In this document: positions 1-12,300 of the stretch, one piece after another
Position numbering within the stretch: the first letter of the stretch is position 1
Layout: the number at the start of each line of letters is the position of its first letter
Source: Mnemiopsis leidyi
Lineage: Eukaryota > Ctenophora > Tentaculata > Lobata > Bolinopsidae
Length of the DNA: 32,324 nucleotides
NCBI GenBank assembly: GCA_000226015.1
Contig: JH153487.1
Span: 22,502 to 54,825, forward strand
Direction of reading: 5' to 3'
Program-made: the position numbers and the translations under genes
The notes under the pieces: model-generated
Databases searched by the model: none
What the model was told of the DNA's origin: nothing
What the model saw: only the letters and a program-made list of their open reading frames with translations

Positions 1-229
1 TGCAGAGTGAAATTTTAAAATCATGCATTGAACGGCTGCATTAATTCGCGCGTCTGTATTTACACGTGCAGAGCCAGAACTATGAAATTAAGCGAAATTA
101 CGTGTGGTTGCGTATTATGATTCCTTATTTCGCGAATTTTAATTACAATAAGCGACGGCATGATAATTGATACGGGAAATTCAGCGGTCGCCTGACACAG
201 TGGAACTGGAAGCGGCCGCAATTCTTGTT
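1..229 (-). repeat. Hairpin-ended dispersed repeat, copy A (5' part, cut by window edge)
   Basis: Reverse-complement copy of the 5' portion of a repeat that recurs on the + strand at 14627, 21168 and 26760. The outer 5' end, AACAAGAATT on the minus strand, is at 229-220. It is followed by a GCGGCCGC...GCGACCGC imperfect hairpin and the stretch containing TTTCCCGTATCA. This copy runs off the left edge, so its 3' hairpin is not visible. It lies upstream of the first visible kelch exon, probably in an intron, antisense to that gene. Start and orientation are seen directly by comparing the four copies; the class of mobile element is not determined. Confidence 0.85.
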
Positions 230-496
230 TAAAATACGAAATATTCCTTGGTTTAACAAAAGCTTCCTTGGTGCTTTGTAGATATCGGAACACATAAAAA
301 AGATAAAAATTACCCGCCCAGGCCATATTAAACTACTAAACTATATAATTTTGAGATTAAAATTTGATGAAAAATTGAGTCATAAGAATATTTCAGTGCA
401 TTAGGTACTGCAATGATTGAAAATTAATGTAAACTTTCTATGTGGAAATGGAATTCAGATCATTGACAGAATTTGTCCAACTCTAACTCTAACTAG

Positions 497-3400
497 GGTG
501 CACTTGCGTGGCTGGATCACTGTGACTTGTTAAGGGACTACAAATCAACCCAACGTGATGACACAGACGAGATGGGAGAAACTGCTGAACACCAAAGTGA
601 AACGGAAGCAGTTAAACCTCTATCAGCAAGCGAGAAGGTAAATTTGTTCAACAATTATAAAATAATAAACTATGATTTTTTCATGTTTGTTTTTTGTTGC
701 CAGGCAACCTATCAGCTGGACAAATTAACCGACCCAGTGTGACGCGATGGGCGGTTATCGATTATCGATTATTCGATTATCGTCTTTAGTTGAATGTGAG
801 TAATGATGTCCAACAACTGACAAGTTATGTCTAACTCTAAGCGCGTCACCAGAGGATAAGAAGACAAATGCTAGATACGATCAGGTTTCCTCTTCTGCCC
901 CGGGATTACCTCGAAGGTCTGACAGATGACATAGCAACGCGTGTATGTAAACAAGAGTTGAAGGCGGCTCTCAAAGAACGAAAGTCGATCCCTGAATTAC
1001 GAAAACCTGTGACCCTCCGCAGAGGAATGCATTATGACAAAATATACGTCGCTGGAGGAGCAGGTAATTAGGCTGTGCCATGAGAGGCTATCTGCGGCTA
1101 GACAGATTTTCTACTTTGTATGGAATAACGGAGTTTCTGTTCCAGTGAACTTCACATTTCTAAAATTCCATCCAAATCTGAATCATCTACTCATCCATCA
1201 TAGTTCTTGTACAGTCTCACTCTATGACTTCTTACAGAGTCTAAAACAATGGACAACACTGACTAAGCTACACAAGAATGAACCACACTAACTTCACAAG
1301 AATAAACCACTCTGGCTACATAACCACCTATTTTCAACACCGTTTTGTGATCAGGATCAAGTCTGGCAGAGCTATCCCACCCCAAGCTGAAGATGGAGAT
1401 GTTCGATCCGGTGCACAATGAGTGGGTGAAACAAGCAGAGCCAGACTTTATGACGACATCACCTCATGTGGGGAGTCTAGCTTGCACTGGGGACTATCTT
1501 TATGTGATCGGGGGTTCTGACAACTCAGGTTTAGTAAAGATTCACGTCGAAGACTATACACAGTGAACATTGGAAAGTGTTGTGATTACTTTTTAAAGTA
1601 TAGTGTCTTAAGATTAAGCGTTCTCCTCACGAAATTTCGTTTTTATCCCACTCGGTGATTTTCCTGAACTTGACTACTCAATATATACCCAATCTACTCG
1701 ATGGTGACCAATTATAATGTTAACCCTAGATCCCACTAAAAGGTAGACCGAGAAACCTGGTGCACAAGCTGAACATCTTGACAGGAGTCTGGGAGGAAGT
1801 GTGTCCCCTGGTTACCAGCACCACCAAACCAGGGGTCTGTGTCGTGGAGGGGCGTAGGATTTACGTCGGGGGAGGATGGGATGGTTCTCACCCCCAGTCT
1901 ACGTTTGAGAGGTGGGTACTCCTATTGTATAGCTGAAAGGACGGTGTCAACCTACACGGACCGCCCTTATCTGGCTGATCACTGTTTACAAGCTGTGTGG
2001 CAGGGGACCAGGTAATGTTAACCGGTAAACGGGCATAGTTAAATACCGTACCTTCATCTTGGCAGTTATAAACAACTAGGTAATATTTCTTTGTGTTCAA
2101 AGTACCCGAGAAGAAAGCTGAGCAATTCAGCAAAATATAAAATATCAGGAGAATCTCAATTGGGCATCAGCATATTCTCAAAATGTGCTTGCAAAGCCTG
2201 CCATCAGCCACGAAAGACACGGGGCTTCCAGATTCCTCGTCGCAATTTTACGTCTAAACGGTGGGCTGACAATTTTTCTAACTCAAAGTTTAAATTTTAC
2301 ATTTTTTGGCCATACAAGGGGTCACTTAAGGGGTCTGCTCATTATGATTTTTTGGCCTAGAAACTAAGACATTCAGATTCCTCGTCAAACTGTCAAAATA
2401 ATGATCGGGCGTATACCACACTTCATGTGGTCAAACCATAGGGGTGGCAACATTTTTTGTACCTTGGCTAAAATTTGACAAAAAATAGAATGAGAGCATG
2501 GTTTCGAGGGCCAAACATTTTGAGGTGAAGTGTTTTTTTCTGGGGTGGTTGCCACCGCCCTAATGATAATAATTGATATTGATGTTTGAGTCTCATTCTG
2601 GGAACATTATCAGGTACGAAGAATCTACTGGTATTTGGGTTAAAATGAGATCCATGAACCGGGCTAGGATGGAGTTCCCAATGGTAACATGCGGTGGAAA
2701 AATCTACAGTATTTGTGGAAATACAAGCGACTATTCTAACGTTGCCCAGGTATTTTGATACATCATTAACCTTAATATTCGCTTAACACTTGCTCTTAAA
2801 GTAGAAATCGAAGTTGTACTGATCATTGGTCTTTCATCGGTCGTTGTTAGATATTCATTAAATTGTTATTTATGAGTCACGTGACCAGAATTAGTTTTGG
2901 GGGCAGGCCCTTAGGGCGAGATGTGGCGCGAAAGCTTGAAACTACATAAAATAATTGTAAAGTATGACGAACTTGGCTGATAATTATGATAGTTTGAGTA
3001 ATCATGGAAGGTTGAAAAACACTTTTACCAAATGAATATATGATATATTATGATAGCAAGAATGAAAGCTAGAATGATAGCGAGAATGATCTGCTTCGAG
3101 ACAACCTTTGTTGTTCGGAACAAACGCGGCAACTTCGGGGACGGACTGGCATCAGGAATCGGTCGAAGGACCCTTATAACCGAGCCGACCACAAATCTTA
3201 AACAATACTTCAAAGTGGGAAGTCTGTTTTACTTAGTTCGGAAAGTGGGAAGTTCTTTGCGAAACAACTTTGTGAGAAGATCGAATAATGGACATGACCA
3301 GGTCACAATGGTGGACTGCCTGCTTATTGGGGAGCACCCTCCTGAGCTGCCGTCTTATTGGTCCTGATGACCTGTACTACATATCACGTGATTATCGCAA

Positions 3401-4641
3401 AAGACAAAACTCGAAACAGATTGTTGAGTAGTCTTACATTTACGTCATGAAGTTGTACCCATACATAGCAGCTGTATGACCGAAATATGGCCGAAAAATT
3501 GAATAACTACTCCTTCTGTAAACCCTTCGTGTTGGCTGTTAAAATCCTCTTGAAAATATGAGCAACCCTGTCGCTTAAACAGCCCAGACAACAATCGCCA
3601 ACACAGTCGCAAGTTACCAGGCCACCCGGTGTCTTTTGTTTGACTTTGTCCGACCCTCATTCGGAGAATAAAATGACGGGAGGGTGCGCGCTGCTGTACA
3701 AGGTGTCTTATTCTATTGATTTGTAATTGTGGTCAATTATTTTTCCTGTTGGTGCTGCAGCCCTCTGTCTTCAGGCTACGTGACAGATACGTGATTATCC
3801 TACCTTCTCCTAAAATTTTGATAAATTTTCAGTCGCTGGAAGTGTACGATCCGTCAGACAACGGCTGGACGGAGCTACAGCCGACCATCAGACCGAGATG
3901 GTGTCCTGGTGCGGCCGTGATCAGGGACTTTATCTTTATCTGCGGACTTCCGGGAAAGGACCGGGCCGGTTTGAGAGAGGCCGATAAAATGTATACTGTA
4001 GAGAGGTAAGGCTATTTCTTGTTTATTGCAGTGCTGCTGTGTTATTGGACTAAGCTTTTTAAAATATAATGAGGATTAAGGAATTTACTAAATGGATTTC
4101 AGATTTGTTTAAAAAGTTAAATTCACAGTAGATCATGTAGTTTGATGACAAATTCAATGAGATTCTGTTGACGTGATGTCCACGTTGCAGGTTCAGTCCG
4201 GCTACAGGACAGTGGAACATAATGCCAGCCCTGAGTAACCCAGTTGGGGGTGCTTGCCTTGTGAATCTTCAGGATACACTCTACGTGCTTGGTGGAAGTG
4301 ATGGAACCGCTCCTCTAGCATCTTGCTCCACAGCTCAAAGGTAAGTTTTGAAGTGTGTTTACTGGTTGTTGTCGCCGGGTCCACCTATACACCTAGGTTA
4401 AAGAAATTAGAGCAAGTTGCTGGGCTTGTGGCAGAATTACAGGGGATACCGGAGAATTTGACAATTTAAACTGTGTCCGCTCACAGTGAACTTGAATCCA
4501 TTATCCAATCCTTATATAAGTATAAAGTTCTAAAATACTTCTACTTTCAGATATGACGCGGAGGAGCAGGCCTGGAAAAGTTTACCCCCCATGTATCTTG
4601 CTAGAGTAGGAGCCTCTGTAGCTGTCACAACACGACCATAG
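497..4641 (+). CDS. Kelch-like protein (BACK end plus six kelch repeats), 5' partial
   Basis: Likely a substrate adaptor of a Cullin-3 ubiquitin ligase, inferred from the KLHL family. Exons: 497-637, 853-1063, 1355-1528, 1743-1911, 2614-2749, 3833-4005, 4191-4340, 4551-4641; all junctions are GT-AG and phases match, giving 414 residues and a TAG at 4639-4641. The first exon carries the BACK motif ALAWLDHC; the second has the hallmark IRFPLLPRDYL and enters the propeller with IYVAGGAG. Six kelch blades follow. Blades 1, 2, 3 and 6 keep Gly-Gly (AGGAG, IGGSD, GGGWD, LGGSD); blades 4 and 5 have ICGN and ICGLPG instead. Each blade ends with the usual Trp of the W-x-x-x-x-P/M type (for example NEWVKQAEP). 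The exon starting at 497 opens in phase 0, so upstream exons with BTB and early BACK must lie left of the window. The exact subfamily is not recognised. Introns 1912-2613 and 2750-3832 hold no recognised feature. Confidence 0.88.
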
Positions 4642-4778
4642 TTGTTATCATGCTATCTCGGTCTAAGTTCTTGAAGTATTTATAGTATATTACTATTAGT
4701 CACTATTTATAGTAGTCACTATTGTATTAGTTATAGTTGTCATTAATTAACGCTTGAGGCAGGACTCGAAGAAACGCT

Positions 4779-4784
4779 AATAAA
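4779..4784 (+). terminator. Candidate poly(A) signal of the kelch gene
   Basis: AATAAA lies 138 bp after the kelch stop codon at 4639-4641 on the same strand. It is the first canonical hexamer downstream. Cleavage would be expected some 10-30 bases further on. Confidence 0.55.
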
Positions 4785-4799
4785 AGTTAATTTGAAGCC

Positions 4800-7700
4800 T
4801 TGAAATTGTTGTCCAGTCAATTTAACTTATGGTATAAGGGGACTTAAGATTAGAAAAGGTTTAAGTATTGTTTAAGTATTCAGTGTTTGTTGCAAGTTGT
4901 CGCTACGGTCCATGGAGTCACCAAATTAAGAAAGTCCTCACGAATCCCATTATAAAGAAAATGTGCTGAAATTTTCACATTTTGTAAAAAACATCGTATA
5001 AAAGATCTTGGTACATGCACAATCTACATATTTTGAAACCATGAATAATGATACATCACCTAATAACAATAAGCTCTTTACCATAGAATTATAGCCAAAT
5101 TGTTTGCCTGGGGACCTCAGTCTTTGTTGCTTTGCAACATCTAAGGGGACCGAAAAGAGAGCAACGCAGCGCCCGGTAACCAAATTGTACGTGTTTGTAT
5201 AGTTTCTGACTTCTTCTTTCCACCGAAAACTAGCATATGGCAATTAAGGTGCGGCTTATCAATATCGAGAAACGCTATTTGGTTATAAAAAACGAGAATC
5301 TTTGGTTATACCTTGTTTTAGAGTTAGACAATATTTGGCAATAAAAGTAAAGAAGTGTCACTGTTCTGTAAATCAAAAAAATATGGGGCACAATAAATGT
5401 CTTGCTTACTAGTCACAGCAGTTAGAGCAAGTGATTAATTGTTAGACAAAGTTAATAATTGAACTTGATGTGGCCTATTGATACTAAACTCTCTTAGCCT
5501 CTCTCGTCGCTTTCGAGTCTTGACACATTTCATGCGGCTCTAGTTAGCATTAGGTTGCGGGCCGTGGGGCGGCAGCAGGCTAGCTCTATCGATTGTTCTT
5601 CAGATTGAGGACAATGATTGTCACTCCTAAAAATGTATCCCTTGTTTGTGTTCCAGTTCTCGAAATATCATTATCATTTACAGTCAACTAGTCTATGGGA
5701 TGCCTGGCGTTATTTTTAAGGGCATGGTTCATGCAGCCAATGCATCAAATTATAGGCATTGATCAGCTGAGCTACTGGTCCTCTGGGGCAAACAGGGGGA
5801 ATGTAAAAACATTATTGGTATTAGTGGTATTCTAGTCCCAGAAGATGATGGATTATTAGACTATACAGTTGTACTTTAGGTACGTAAGTTTTCTGGCATT
5901 ATGCGTCAAGAATAAAAACACATATCTCCACGAACTAAGGGCCAATAGTATATCACTATTAGTATCGGGATAATACGTCAAAAAGTCCGTCCTGGAAAAA
6001 CGTAAGTACAGATATTCAAGTCGCCGAAAAGAGAAAGGAATTACGTCCAAACTGGATTTGAGCTAAAAATGTCGATCACAGGACAATCACCATTACGATA
6101 AACTATGGTCATTGTAATTATCAGAATTACCTTCAAATCTTAGCCCTCTCCTCGATTTTTATGATCGAATTTGTCTCTCAATTTTCTAAATTTCGTCACT
6201 AAAAGATTCGATTAATGCTTCATTGAGAGAACGGAGGTGCCGTAAACTTAAAGGAAATGACCTGCTTCAAAAAAGAAAGTTTTTGCACCTGTTTTTACCC
6301 AGTATAAAATTTAAATACTCATGGACACAAAAATTTGACCAGCAGTACATTTCATAAGAAGTATGCGTGTGGAAAAGGTTAGGAATGAATAGTCCTCAAA
6401 AATATCAAAGGAAATTAGATATTATCAGAAATTAGATTTCTGGGTATAAACAATAGTTTTAGTAGACCGTGTTTTAATAAGGGTGAACGAGGATAAAAAT
6501 AGCGTAAAATTGAGGGAAATGACCTACTGCCTTAAAAAAATCAAGATGTTTGCACCTGTTTTAACCGAAGTATTTACTTGGTAGTGCAAAAAAGGGGTTG
6601 TGGAGTACAACTAAGAAGGGCTGCACAGAATATGACTGGTCTAACAGGACGTACCAGCGGGCAGGACGAGGTTACAAACAAGGGAAATGTACCATCAGAA
6701 ATAGAGGGTCGTTAACTGTGGGAAATAGATCAAACCACACAAAAATAACAAAAGTCGACTAAGACCTAGTGACTCCGTGAATATAGTAATAGAGATCTTG
6801 ATAATTAAATCTCAAGAATCCACAAACTAACTTATCCAGAATAATCATAAACGAGCATTATCGCCGTCGAACAACGCACATACCTCGTGGTACCACGTGT
6901 ATCAGATGTGCGATCCACATTGGTTGACGAGATCGAGATAATCATATTCGTCTTTGAGCTGCGAGAGTCGGGTATTACCGTGACAAATCATTGGCGCCTC
7001 TGCCCGCATCCAGCACTGATAAAAAAGATAAGAACATTAAAGGAAAGATTAAACGATTTGATCTACAAAGCTATATTCACCAAGAAATCACACACACACA
7101 CACACTACTTTTTTATTAACTGTGTAAAAATAAAATACAATACTAAAGTTAGGTAAGATCTAGAAAATTACGGCGTACTGCCTACCCGTACCTACATAAA
7201 CATTAGTACCGATGGACTTCATAATTCTTAGGTAGGATTCGGAATGTTTTGCGTTACGTGTCAACGTTTCTTCAAATTGATCGGCCGAGAGTGCCTTTTT
7301 ATTGGTTGATCGCTGTCACATGGGTTTTTGTAGTATCATACTTTATAAAGACTTTGACGAAAAAGGCTGAACTAAATCCTAGAATAGATTTATCAGTAAG
7401 TAGTAACCGCTTCGAAGTGTAAAGGTAAAATAGTTCATATTTGTTATTTAATTTTAAATGTTAAGGACTAAACGATAAACTTAAAACACAGCTGGATATT
7501 TTGGCTAAGAGTAAGCTTAGCTAGGATGTGACATGAAATATGTGCTGGTAGTAGCATTAGCAGGTCGATTATTGGACTGCCAAATATCTAGCCGTATTTT
7601 GAGCTTAAAATGACTCAATTACTGATTTTTGGATGATTTTTACACTGTTATGTATGCGAATCAAATCTGAGAAAGTAACGTTTTCCATTTTCAAGATTCG

Positions 7701-8480
7701 AGAGTTCATTATAATGATAGTATTCTTGATGAACTATCTTTTATTTCAAATCATGTTTATCATATACTTAATATATAATATCTGATTGAATGTGATGCAT
7801 TTGGTGCATAAGTTATAAGTAATGGATTCTTTGTTTCTTATTTGAGATAAGGTTAAAATTATCCGGAAAAAATTGTTCTTTAAACTTCGAGAAATTGTTT
7901 TTAAACATTAAATAGCATTCAAAGTACCATCACCAAGATTTGATATCATTGATACTTTTAGCAGAAGAACGATTACTTAAATTACTCTTTTTAATTTTAC
8001 TAGAGACTTTGAAGTCGATCAAGTTTTCTGTCACCTGTACAATGCGCTTTGATTACATAACTTTGCTTGTATTTCATTGGTCCAACTCAGTTATGTGAAG
8101 TTCGCATAGGTAAAGAATTTACAATTGTAGTTTGAGCACATTTGATATTTTTAGTGAAAAACTTAAAACACGATTCGTTGAGGTTGAGAAAAGAAATCAA
8201 AAATTTTTACGCTTTTCAAATCATTCACAATTACGTATCATCATAACATAAGCCCGATTAAAATAAATACAATTTAACTTCAAATCCGGTGAAGAAGAAT
8301 TCATATTAAAATTCGTTGTTTAGTCAAAATTAAAAGCAAGTAAAATAATTAAAAAGTAGCGCAAGTTTTTTACTTTACACAAAACAACAAGAATGATCAA
8401 GCAGTTTAAATAAGAAAGTCGCTAAAACAGTCTATTAGTTTGAAACATAAAAACCCAAATCATGCATCAAGATCCGGAGC
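4800..8480. other. Intergenic stretch, no gene recognised
   Basis: AT-rich DNA with only short open frames and no domain I recognise. A frame on the minus strand at 4950-5243 encodes 97 residues without recognisable motifs. A diverged direct repeat of about 70 bp occurs at 6241-6310 and 6503-6577, both carrying GGAAATGACCT and TTTGCACCTGTTTT. A short CA run is at 7088-7102. I see no RNA gene here. Confidence 0.5.
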
Positions 8481-8754
8481 TTTTATGATGAATAGGACTA
8501 ATAGAGTTGTCACATACATCTTGTACGTAGCAAGTGAAACGCGAGATAGCCGTAATATTTCAAACATTTTATCAATGACCATGTTCACACTTAAATTATT
8601 TGTTTAATAGTAGTGCTTCAACAACACAACTATTAACATATAATATAAGTGTGAACATGGTCATTGATAAAATGATTGGAATATTACGGTAATCTCGCGT
8701 TTTACTTGCTACAAAATGTGCGTGACAATTCTATTAATCCTATTCATCATAAAA
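8481..8754. repeat. Long inverted repeat (foldback/MITE-like)
   Basis: The left arm, from TTTTATGATGAATAGGA at 8481 to ATGTTCACACTTA at 8593, is matched in reverse complement by the right arm, from TAAGTGTGAACAT at 8646 to TCATCATAAAA at 8754. Arms are about 110 bp with few mismatches and small gaps; the intervening 52 bp also pairs partly (TTAATAGT...ACTATTAA). No transposase is inside. It sits between the two convergent genes, beyond the 3' end of each. Confidence 0.85.
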
Positions 8755-9327
8755 CTGACGAAGAAGTCCCTATTTGGCTATTTTACACACCATCCGGAGC
8801 TCCCGAAAACCTTTTTAATGAAAGGAACATTTAAGAGTGCAACTTTATTACTTTATTAACAGAAGCGCGACTTGATGCTAATTGTTTGAGGTTTAGAGCG
8901 TTTAAATATGATGTCGATGCTGTCAAATTGTAATTGAAATCTAAATACCATAGGATGAAATTCCATTGCTGCATGTTTAGTTAAGGATTTACTCGAAAGC
9001 TAGAATAAATTGCAATTAAATGGACGTTTAATGCTACGAAACCCAGCCTAACAAAAATCAACTTTATCACAGTCATCTGTTATACCTAAAGGTTACATCA
9101 ACTTGGGACTAAAATACATTCAAAACACAAAACAGCAAGACAAACGCAGTAATAATTTACCCATGTTTGAATCTTAAAATCAGCGATAACAGTATGTCTT
9201 CATGCCGCAGAATGTCTTCATGCGGTCCCGATAGCACACGAAATAAAACAGTATCTAGCGACATTAGCGAGGGTTTAAGTTTTCTAAAAGGGTAGTGTAA
9301 AATCCAAATCGTCGGACCAAAAAAACG
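8755..9327. other. 3' flank of the minus-strand Tudor-PHD-MYND gene
   Basis: No coding potential seen. Two minus-strand AATAAA hexamers (read as TTTATT on +) are at 8844-8849 and 8852-8857, about 475 bp beyond the stop codon at 9328-9330, and could serve as its poly(A) signal. A short duplicated stretch ATGTCTTCATGC occurs twice near 9190-9225. Confidence 0.35.
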
Positions 9328-12300
9328 TCATGGTTGTCTTTTACAGCATTCCCGTCGGTGTATGGCTAAATGTTCCAGCTGAAATAAAATCTGGTTAAGT
9401 TGGCCAATCGAAATTATCAAAATCATTAAATTATAAATATCATGACCTTTATGACATATGTATTTACAAACCTAAGATTTATACCAAAAAGCAGGTGGAG
9501 CCGACTGTTTTACAACTACTGTCTACATGATCATATTTCCAAACCGTGTTAACTAAAGCTTTAAGAGAATAAAGTGAGGTGAGTCTAGAATTTAAATCGA
9601 AAAGAAGTGCCAAGCGAACCTCGCATCTTAGAGAACAGTAGAGAGCGTCGGAACACTTTCTGCAGGCGATGAGGGCGGGCGAGTAGCAGTTGTAACACTG
9701 GCCGGATATTTCCTGTAAGGGACAGGAGTGTTAGGTTCACGATTACTACAGCGGTTCAGGATTTTGTTGAAATTTTGTGGCTCTTCTCAGCTTAACAGTT
9801 GTTTGATTGATGGTTTAGGATTGAAGCTTTAAATTAACATGATATTCTGAATAGTTTTGATGTGTAGCTGAAATCAAATTGGTACAAATTCTGAGTTTAA
9901 AGCACGTACAGTTTTGTTGTTCTGATGGTTGTAAAGGGGGGCAGCTGTTCTTGAAACTATGCCGACTGAAGACTTGACACCAGCTTCTCCCAACGTGGAA
10001 GTGTTTGCTTCGAGACTCCGCGAATTAGTCAACGGTACAGGACATACGTTCTGTGGAAGACTCACAGAACCAGGATTCTGCCCGGTAGCTACTGGGGTTA
10101 TCGGCCGAGTGAGGTAGGTGGTGGTTATCGGGAGGGAGGGCTGGTTATGAGAGGAGGCGACGGGGAATGTTGTTTGGGGTGGAGATTCGCTGATGGAGGA
10201 TGAGGGCGGATGGTTTGTAGTCTGAAGTGGAGCAGGATTTTTAATCTGAAAAGGTAATTCGGTCAGGTCGAAGATAAAACAGATTTGCTGTAATAGTTTA
10301 GGCAACGTTCTTGATTTACTATAAAGTATAAGTTAAGGCAACGTTCTACATAAGCTTAATTTCATTAAGCATAAAGCGCTTTTATCTATTAGTCGAAGTT
10401 TCAAGTTCAGGCGATGAGAGTGAAAATTTTAGGCAAAATATATAAATCGAAACTCACCGTTTTTTTAGACGCAGCTGATAACAAAGCATGAAGTAATGTG
10501 GCGGTAACAATATTCCAAGACACCCGCTCTTCTTTAAGTTTAATTACAGCAGCTCTCACGGCTACTTCTGCGGCAAACTTGGCAGAGGTTACCAGTAACG
10601 TCTGCTGGAACATTCTGGAAATATATTGAGCAGTGGCGATAAGAGGTTGACCCTGGAATCCAGTTGATTGGATCTCCTGAAGTGGAACTGGGGCCTCAAC
10701 CTCAAGGGCATCAGGAGTATGTGTGTTCTGTTGAAACTGGTCGAAATCAAACTGAGGAGAATTTAAGCTTGGGGAGAATGTGGTCGGTGAGGCGAAAAGT
10801 TCAGAGGAGTCCTTGTCGCAGGGGAATGATAAAGAGTTTTCTGGTTGAATTGAATCGAGCGGATTGAATAAAATGGCGCTGGAAGAAGTCAAGGGCAAAT
10901 CTTTGCTGGACACTTGTACAGGATCATCTTCCTGAATATCAATTAGATCGTCTAAAGAGAATACAGCAGCGGTGGGTGTTTCTGTGGATTGATCGATGAT
11001 TGCTCCTCCGGGTTCCATCCGGTCGAAACCAGAAAGCTCCACAGAACTAGATGATGTGTACGAGATTTTGCTGTCCTGGGTAGAGTTCACATCTCGAGTA
11101 GATGTTTGATTGTATCCTGATATCAGACCTTTAGTTGGTTCACTGGATACCTGGGACACTGGCTCCTCAGAAACATACACATCGTCATCGTCATCTGAGT
11201 CGAAAAGCGAGGAATAGCTGTCGAAAATTGTGAAACTTTTGATGTTGTTTTTAGCCTGTATTTTGCTACCCCTGGTCAAATTAGTCCGGTTTGAAGGACA
11301 CGCCTTTTTGGTATCTGAGGACGAAGAGGTACTGCTTCGGAGCTGGGGCCTCTTACTGGTGTTGTCTGTTGCAAGTGCCGTGGGTATCGCAACAGATCGG
11401 TCTGCGCTTGGCAGAGGAGCTGATTTTTTGAGGGATTCTTGCGAATTCGTGTGGAATGTGTCGGATGAGAGTTGCTGTATCGTGCTAGGGCCCTGTTGTG
11501 TGGAGTTGAACGAGCGGGCTGAATCTGCTTGATGGTTCACCCCGGGTTGATTAGTAGCATTATTGTCATTCAATTTATAAGCGGGGGGTTGAGGAAGAGA
11601 CACCTCCGAACATGTTGACTGAATCTTGGTTATGGTACTGGAGACTGTAGACCCGGTGTCTGAAACTGGCGAAAACAATGATTGGGTGTTAACATTGGGG
11701 CTGCTTTCTGAAGAATCACAGGTAGGTAGGGCTGGAGAACAAATTTTAGGAGATTCTGAGCGTACAGATGTCGAGCTTGATTGAGTCGAGCTTTGTATTA
11801 TAGAATGTTGTTGTGTCTTTCCCTTCTCAGTGGCGCCCACCTCATTATTGACCAAATATTTATTAATTATCATTGACAAGTGATCTGTTGATTCCGTTTG
11901 TAGGGCAGGGCTTTGTCCTGAAACGAATTGGACAGGAACAGAATTTTCTGTCGGAATGTCATTGCAAGAGTTCGGCTTTATTATCACGGAATTTCCCGCC
12001 TGAACTGCAGTGTAAGTAGATCCTGAAAAATGACCGATCTTCGACTTTTTCTTTTGGGCAGGCTTAGTACATTTCATTCCTTCAGTTTTCCTTTTTCGTG
12101 AAATTGCCACAGACTTATTTTCAGAAGCAGACTTTTTATTGAAAGAACTCTTAATCGTTTTACTTTTTAATGACTTCCTTTGTGTCTGCTGATTAAACGC
12201 ACCCACACGAATTTTAGTGTTAGCTGGAGGGAAAGGCTGGCAGACCATTTTTGCCAAGGATTTTTTGTCGGATTTTGTTTTGTTTGAAGATGATGAGACC

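Noticed and set aside
704..742. Extra kelch exon after TTGCCAG at 703
   Set aside because: It meets an in-frame TGA after 13 codons, whereas exon 853-1063 joins 497-637 in phase 0 and continues the BACK domain.
5756..5800. tRNA-like or SINE-like A-box on the minus strand (GTAGCTCAGCTGATC)
   Set aside because: No B-box, anticodon stem or T-arm follows at the right distance.
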